Assembly: GCF_008831285.2 (NCBI RefSeq)
Contig: NC_045140.1
Span: forward strand, 971,528-1,035,527
Source of the DNA: Nymphaea colorata
Taxonomy: Eukaryota > Streptophyta > Magnoliopsida > Nymphaeales > Nymphaeaceae
DNA length: 64,000 bases
Direction of reading: 5' to 3'
In this document: positions 62,476 through 64,000 of the stretch, in pieces
How the letters are laid out: each line of letters begins with the position of its first letter
How positions within the stretch are numbered: the stretch's first letter is position 1
The notes under the pieces: generated by a model
What the model was told of the DNA's origin: nothing
The model's database searches: none
What the model saw: only the letters and a program-made list of their open reading frames with translations
Program-made: the position numbers and the translations under genes

Positions 62476-63615
62476 CATTCAAGATTATGACATTCCACAT
62501 GGATGCTATATTGCCTTCCAATCTTTCTATTACGAAAATAAGAACTGTGTCATGAAATGATGAGGCACGTCAGTTGTCTGCGACAAGGAATAAAATCTCT
62601 GTTTATCGTCTTCTGTCTATGTACTACATTTGTAAAAGATATCAACAGGCCTAATCTTCTTCGTTCTCCAATGCAAACCTGAAATCTTCTACTTTATCAA
62701 TTTGGTATCTCTGTTTTTAGCACGCATAATAAACTATATTAGCAAAACTTTTCCGTAGCATTTTTTATAATATTTGAAATGTGATCTCTTCTCCCATCCC
62801 CACCCTTCGTCCTACAAAGCAATCTGCCAAAGAACGTATCCCCTGTCATTATTCTTTGGGTTTGGTGGACTTTGGGGTTGCCTTATCTTTTGGCATACTT
62901 TTGGAAAGTCCCAGTGCTTTAGGCCCTTTAGTTAATAATGCTTCCGTTTAATCTGCTTTCCCTTCATAGCGTATGGTGCCAAGGTGTAGATTAAGCGTGT
63001 GGTATTCGATGTGAGAATCATAGACCTTCGGCAAGGTCATGAAGCCACTTGGTTCAACCATGCATGTCTAATTAAGTTGCCCAATTAGGATTCATTGGAT
63101 TTTTAAACATGTTTGAACTCAATGTGATCACCCGGAGTCCATGATTGGATATAGTTCACACATTGGACTTAATTTCATGAAGAATTAATGTCTATATGGA
63201 TCTGTGAGTGACGACTCAATGGATTGGATTTGAATCGAATATGTTCTTAGCCATATCTAGGCCTGGGCATCAGGCCGGCCCGACACCCGAAAACGGAGCC
63301 CGATGCCCGAAACTCAAGTCCAGGCTCGGTCCGATTCAAAAATATATACTTTTTAAAATATAAAATAAAATTTTTTGAATGTAAAATACACGTTAATAAA
63401 TATATATATATATATGGTTGTCTAAACAAGTCTATGTTTGAATATTATGAAAAGAATAAAGTGCTTGTGCAGACATGTATATGAAGTTGCACTTGGTGGA
63501 CTTTTCCGTTCAAAGGCCGCATGCTTTTCCTTCAAAGCAACTTGCAGACACAAGTTTTCTCCAATGGCGGTCCCTTAGCCAAACAGCGTTACGTGCACAT
63601 TGCCTTTCCTTCTCC
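62476..63615. other. Spacer between genes 7 and 8
   Basis: No gene. 63000-63130 resembles 55870-55960 (CACTTG.TTCAACCA, TTGCCCAATTAGGATTCATTGG). GC-rich dispersed repeat at 63258-63340 (AGGCCTGGGC, GGCCGGCCCGACACCCGA), followed by a (TA) run at 63399. Confidence 0.5.
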
Positions 63616-63623
63616 TATATATA
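63616..63623 (+). promoter_or_regulatory. TATA box of clade B gene 8
   Basis: TATATATA, 132 bp before the ATG at 63748. An ACGT-core motif TTACGTGC lies at 63589-63596. Confidence 0.75.
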
Positions 63624-63747
63624 GGGAGACGTTCATCGGTGCCACTCACCATCCATTCCTCCCTCAACTTACTTTCCTGTAGGATCAGCAGCAGAGCTAA
63701 CTGCCCCGGCCTTGTTTTAGAAAGCGGTCTCTGTTAGTAAGTTACCA

Positions 63748-64000
63748 ATGGCACGTTTCTCTTCTTTCCTTGTGATCGCTGCGATGGCAGCCATGGCCTT
63801 TGTGGCCATTGCTCGCCCCTATGAACCTTCTGGCTGGGTTGCTGTTCCTAATGTGGAGAAGGACAGCCATGTCCAGTACTTGGGCAAGTTCGCTGTTACA
63901 AGGTATAATGAGCAGACTAAGGCTTACCTCGAGTTCATTAAGGTGACAGAAGCAGAAGTACTTGATCGCGGCACCGAACACTACACATACAAGTTGGTGA
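63748..64000 (+). CDS. Secreted cystatin-like protein, clade B, gene 8 (partial, cut by window end)
   Basis: 84 codons are present before the window ends. Signal peptide 1-22 as in genes 5 and 7, then PYEPSGWVAVPNVEKDSH, LGKFAV 45-50, TRYNEQTKAYLEFIKV, VTEAEVLDRG (VLDRG 71-75) and TEHYTYKLV. It differs from gene 7 mainly by VAV for ITV, IKV for IQV and AEV for AQV. The reading frame is intact as far as seen. The missing C-terminus should hold the KSEVFQDLS segment. Same 5'UTR type as gene 7 (AGGATCAGCAGCAGAGCTAA). Confidence 0.92.
   Translation, partial: MARFSSFLVIAAMAAMAFVAIARPYEPSGWVAVPNVEKDSHVQYLGKFAVTRYNEQTKAYLEFIKVTEAEVLDRGTEHYTYKLV

Overview
This is nuclear DNA of a flowering plant. 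The evidence is spliced genes with GT-AG introns, a plant-type NPH3/BTB gene, an intron-containing elongator tRNA-Met, plant phytocystatin-like genes, long AT-rich spacers, many microsatellites, MITE-like elements and a decayed LINE. I cannot name the lineage from sequence alone. Most of the 64 kb is non-coding. I can support one large spliced gene, one tRNA gene and one tandem cluster of eight small genes plus one gene remnant.

Layout. (1) 1-18.4 kb holds no gene I can support. It contains a pyrimidine-rich tract, a 140-bp self-complementary CT/TA/GA microsatellite, two diverged copies of a roughly 3-kb segment (about 4.96-7.70 and 8.11-11.52 kb), a perfect 229-bp tandem duplication, two minisatellites (one inside a MITE-like element at 15.1-15.7 kb) and several short inverted-repeat elements. 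(2) 18.5 kb: elongator tRNA-Met(CAT) with a 12-nt intron. (3) 20.0-25.1 kb, minus strand: a complete four-exon NPH3-family gene encoding 600 aa (BTB domain, NPH3 domain, C-terminal coiled coil). (4) 25.1-41 kb: long gene-poor spacer with dispersed repeats and the zinc-binding 3' end of a LINE ORF2. (5) 41.3-64.0 kb: the cystatin-like cluster, which runs off the right edge.

The cluster. All members are intronless and encode a signal peptide followed by one cystatin-fold domain with a clear LARFAV-like helix (LGKFAV or LGEFAV). None keeps the canonical QxVxG loop (VLDRG at that position) or the second-loop Trp. Clade A (42.5, 46.9 and 51.3 kb on plus; 53.4 kb on minus) carries a His/Asp/Glu-rich N-terminal extension and a lone Cys. 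Clade B (57.5, 62.1 and 63.7 kb on plus; 60.1 kb on minus) lacks both. The first three genes sit on direct repeats of about 4.4 kb; the fourth is inverted. The clade B part was built by copying a divergent (minus/plus) gene pair; in the older copy the minus gene survives only as a fragment of about 22 codons at 56.45 kb. Every gene has a TATA box about 110-150 bp before its ATG, so the eight genes look individually expressed. Loss of the papain-binding elements across an expanding secreted family suggests a changed target or function, in the way the cucurbit aspartic-proteinase inhibitor SQAPI arose from a cystatin. That is inference and is not shown by the sequence.
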